Assembly (NCBI RefSeq): GCF_049065735.1
Contig: NZ_JBAKHD010000008.1
Coordinates: 1 to 64,000, forward strand
DNA length: 64,000 bases
Direction of reading: 5' to 3'
Source: Paramesorhizobium sp049065735
Lineage (GTDB): Bacteria > Pseudomonadota > Alphaproteobacteria > Rhizobiales > Rhizobiaceae
Both the position numbers and the translations under genes were made by a program. Under the pieces are notes generated by a model. It saw only the letters and a list, made by a program, of their open reading frames with translations. It was not told the origin of the DNA and made no database searches. Shown here piece by piece: positions 61,634 through 64,000 of the stretch (the first letter of the stretch is position 1; the number at the start of each line of letters is the position of its first letter).

Positions 61634-62280
61634 TGTTGCCCGCTCGGCTGGGAATGCACCCCGGCTTTAAGCCCGCCGACCCCCAGCAGCGTTTCGTTAC
61701 CGTGCCGCGGAAGAAAGGCGACATTGAAGTCGTCGACCGTGACGAGCATCCGCGCGCGACGAGCATGGAGGCGCTTTCAGGGCTGAAACCGGTGAACAGG
61801 CGCGAGGGCGCAACCGTGACGGCGGGCAATGCCTCGGGCGTCAATGATGGCGCCGCCGCGCTGATCGTCGCTTCCGAAAGCGCCATGAAGAAACACGGCC
61901 TGACGCCCATGGCGCGCATCCTCGGCGGCGCCATGGCCGGCGTCTCGCCGCCCGTCATGGGCATCGGCCCAGTCCCGGCCCCGAATAAGCTGATGGCACG
62001 GCTCGGGCTGAAACAGGAGCAATTCGACGTTATCGAACTCAACGAAGCCTTCGCCTCGCAAAGCCTGGCAGTGTTGCGCAGCCTCGGCATCGCCGACAAC
62101 GACCCGCGCGTGAACCCCAATGGCGGCGCAATCGCTCTGGGGCACCCTCTCGGCATGTCGGGCGCACGCATTGCGGGAACTGCGGCGCTCGAGTTGAAGC
62201 TCAGAGGCGGCAGATATGCGCTGGCTACGATGTGTGTCGGCGTAGGGCAGGGCATCGCGGTGGCGCTGGAGAGGGTTTAA
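61633..62280 (+). pseudogene. Truncated thiolase (C-terminal half of acetyl-CoA acyltransferase, PcaF-like)
   Basis: 215 residues where thiolases have about 400. From about residue 25 it matches thiolase from mid-chain on: KGDIEVVDRDEHPRATSMEA, VTAGNASGVNDGAAALIVAS, IELNEAFASQSLAVLRSLG, the catalytic His in ALGHPLGMSGAR and Cys in ATMCVGVGQG. The N-terminal half with the nucleophilic cysteine is missing, and the first 20 residues are unrelated. Without it the enzyme cannot work. It starts at the last base of the LacI gene; a deletion joined the two. Confidence 0.85.
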
Positions 62281-62310
62281 ACTTGCTGGACCATCCGCAC
62301 GATTGGTGTC

Positions 62311-62643
62311 CTAATGGCTGATCATCCACGGGCGGGCCGAAGGGAAGATTTTGCCGCCGTCGGCGCGATAAACCGCCTTGGAGTGATTCTTGCCACCGCA
62401 GCAGGAACATCCAGGACCATGTCCCGACGATTTCAACGTTTTTGGCGCGTGGGCTGAACGTTCATTCGTCGTATGAGCGTTTCGCGCCGCGCCATCCATG
62501 GAACTGAAGAAAGGCGCCGAAAAAAATGCCCGTGGGGCAGGGATGCCGCACTGCGGGCAAGCGCATGGTTCGACGGATCGCGCCATTGGTTGATTCTCGG
62601 TAAACGGACCGCAATCGGGGCAGCTATAGTCGTAATTGGGCAT
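62311..62643 (-). CDS. fmdB: FmdB-family zinc-ribbon protein
   Basis: 110 residues with the FmdB zinc ribbon MPNYDYSCPDCGPFTENQP and CACPQCGIPAPRAF (two CxxC pairs), a disordered middle, then GPGCSCCGGKNHSKAVYR. FmdB accompanies amidase/formamidase genes and is thought to regulate them. It lies 113 bases downstream of the formamidase gene on the same strand. ATG 62643 lies at the zinc ribbon itself. Confidence 0.87.
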   Translation of the reverse strand: MPNYDYSCPDCGPFTENQPMARSVEPCACPQCGIPAPRAFFSAPFFSSMDGAARNAHTTNERSAHAPKTLKSSGHGPGCSCCGGKNHSKAVYRADGGKIFPSARPWMISH

Positions 62644-62756
62644 GGAAACGCTCGTGGTTAGCGGACCTGAAGGTGGAACTGGGGGACGTGCACGCAAAGG
62701 GGTGCTTGAGCAGTAGAAGAGGGGAGGGCGGAGGTTTCTCCACCCTCCCTTTCTGG

Positions 62757-63989
62757 CTAAAGATCCGGCGCCAGCGGAACGTCGATCTTTCCGTCAAGGA
62801 ACTGCTTCGGGCCTTCTGAGCCGGGCTTCAGGTCGAATTCGAAAATATCGAGCGGCAGCCACAGCGTGGCGCAGGCGTTCGGCACATCGACGACGCCGGA
62901 GATATGGCCCTGTACGGGCGCCGTTCCAAGGATCGCATAGGCCTGGGCCCGGCTATACCCGAACTTGGTGAGATATTCGATGGCATTGAGGCAGGCCTGA
63001 CGGTAGGCGATGTGAACGTCGAGATAGTGCTGCGTGCCGCCTTCATCGACGGAGATGCCCTCGAAGATCAGATAATCGTCATATTTCGGTGTGATCGGCG
63101 AGGGGCGGAAGATCGGATTCCTGATACCGTATTTCGCCATGCCGTCCTTGATCAGGGTCACCTTGATGTGCAGCCAGCCGGCCATTTCGATAGCGCCGCA
63201 AAAGGTGATCTCGCCATCGCCCTGGCTGAAATGCAGATCGCCCATCGAAAGGCCCGCGCCGTCGACATAGACTGGGAAATAGATCTTCGAACCCCGCGAA
63301 AGATCCTTGATATCGCAATTGCCGCCATGTTCGCGGGGCGGGACGGTGCGTGCGCCTTCCGCTGCGGCCTTGTCGCGGGCCTCGCCTTTCAACGCGCCCA
63401 TATGCGCGGTCGGGCCGCCATTCGGCAGGTTCGCCAGCGCCGGCACCCGTTCCGGATTGGTGTCGAACAACGCCTTCTCGCGTGCGTTCCACATATCGAG
63501 CATCTTGCGATCAGGCAGACAGCCGATGAGGCCGGGATGGATGATGCCTGCATATTTGACGCCCGGCACATGACGGGACGAGGTGAACATCCCATGGAAA
63601 TCCCAGATCGATTTCTGGGCTTCGGGAAAATGCTCGGTCAGGAACCCGCCGCCATTCTTTTTGGAAAAGAAGCCATTGAAGCCCCAGAGACTGTCGTCGA
63701 AGGTGCCGATATCGAGGATATCGACGACCAGAAGATCGCCGGGCGCGGCGCCCTTGACCCCGATCGGACCGGAAAGGAAGTGCACCTGAGACAGATTGAC
63801 ATCGCGAACGTCGGAGGCGTCGTCGTCGTTCTTGATCTGACCTCCCGTCCAGTCATAGGTCTCGACGCGGAAGTCGTCGCCGGGCTCAACCCAGCAGGCC
63901 ATCGGGATGTCCGGATGCCAGCGGTTGTGGATTTTCTCATTCGTATAGGGCGATTCATTGAGATCGACCTTGATCAGCGTTTCGGGCAT
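62757..63989 (-). CDS. fmdA: Formamidase (FmdA)
   Basis: 410 residues, full length; the start lies 11 bases inside the right edge with AGGAGC upstream. Cytoplasmic hydrolase turning formamide into formate and ammonia. Seen: NESPYTNEKIHNRWHPDIPM at the start, FLSGPIGVKGAAPGDLLVVD, VPPREHGGNCDIKDLSRGS (the acetamidase/formamidase core) and LHFSQGDGEITFCGAIEMAG. With fmdB downstream it forms the familiar formamide-utilisation pair. Confidence 0.96.
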   Translation of the reverse strand: MPETLIKVDLNESPYTNEKIHNRWHPDIPMACWVEPGDDFRVETYDWTGGQIKNDDDASDVRDVNLSQVHFLSGPIGVKGAAPGDLLVVDILDIGTFDDSLWGFNGFFSKKNGGGFLTEHFPEAQKSIWDFHGMFTSSRHVPGVKYAGIIHPGLIGCLPDRKMLDMWNAREKALFDTNPERVPALANLPNGGPTAHMGALKGEARDKAAAEGARTVPPREHGGNCDIKDLSRGSKIYFPVYVDGAGLSMGDLHFSQGDGEITFCGAIEMAGWLHIKVTLIKDGMAKYGIRNPIFRPSPITPKYDDYLIFEGISVDEGGTQHYLDVHIAYRQACLNAIEYLTKFGYSRAQAYAILGTAPVQGHISGVVDVPNACATLWLPLDIFEFDLKPGSEGPKQFLDGKIDVPLAPDL

Positions 63990-64000
63990 TTCTTGCTCCT

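Overview
The window looks like chromosomal DNA of an alphaproteobacterium of the order Hyphomicrobiales (Rhizobiales), most likely Brucellaceae (Ochrobactrum/Brucella side). The reasons are the class C beta-lactamase of OCH type, the gene order murA - DUF2948 - hisD - UPF0262 - low-molecular-weight phosphatase, the DUF1403-scpB pair, the rhizobial-type intergenic palindromes and the many ABC transporters. This is inference from protein and gene-order recognition; no database search was possible.

Layout. 1-1194 is the 3' part of nadE. About 1735-27977 is one large surface-polysaccharide region. It holds two GT4 glycosyltransferases, a ManC-type protein, an ABC-2 exporter (Wzm/Wzt), a GDP-mannose-3,5-epimerase-like enzyme, a Gtr-like group (GT2, methyltransferase, GtrA fused to a membrane domain), a UDP-sugar dehydrogenase, and a run of large modular proteins: a glycosyltransferase, FkbM methyltransferases, a radical SAM enzyme, a methyltransferase-module-methyltransferase protein and a sulfotransferase-like protein. 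A phage-tail-fibre-like beta-helix protein follows, and a NeuD-type acyltransferase plus a CBS-nucleotidyltransferase lie on the minus strand. The most striking observation is a recurring beta-rich module of about 110-130 residues. It is present in five consecutive proteins (15839-22947), probably also at the C-terminus of a sixth (12482-14737), joined to different catalytic domains.

28596-30949 is a four-helix membrane protein coupled to a periplasmic PQQ dehydrogenase. 31409-34934 holds a DnaB-like ATPase, the class C beta-lactamase, an M24 peptidase and a small basic protein. 35154-41706 is a sugar-uptake locus (ThuA-like, Gfo/Idh/MocA, ROK regulator, binding protein, two permeases) with no ATPase. 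41887-50971 is a peptide-type ABC locus with a fused double ATPase, a COG3964 amidohydrolase, RidA, a SelA-like PLP enzyme and an IclR regulator.

51969-56982 is housekeeping (tRNA-Thr, murA, hisD, UPF0262, phosphatase). From 57121 the content becomes accessory: an unknown protein, a VOC protein, a nucleotidyltransferase, DUF1403-scpB, a LacI regulator, a truncated thiolase, and fmdB/fmdA (formamidase) at the right edge.

How it works together. The polysaccharide genes would supply nucleotide sugars, build a lipid-linked glycan, decorate it (methyl, sulfate and radical-SAM chemistry) and export it through Wzm/Wzt. This Wzt has no C-terminal glycan-binding domain. The repeated module could be what targets the decorating enzymes to the same glycan, which is a hypothesis.
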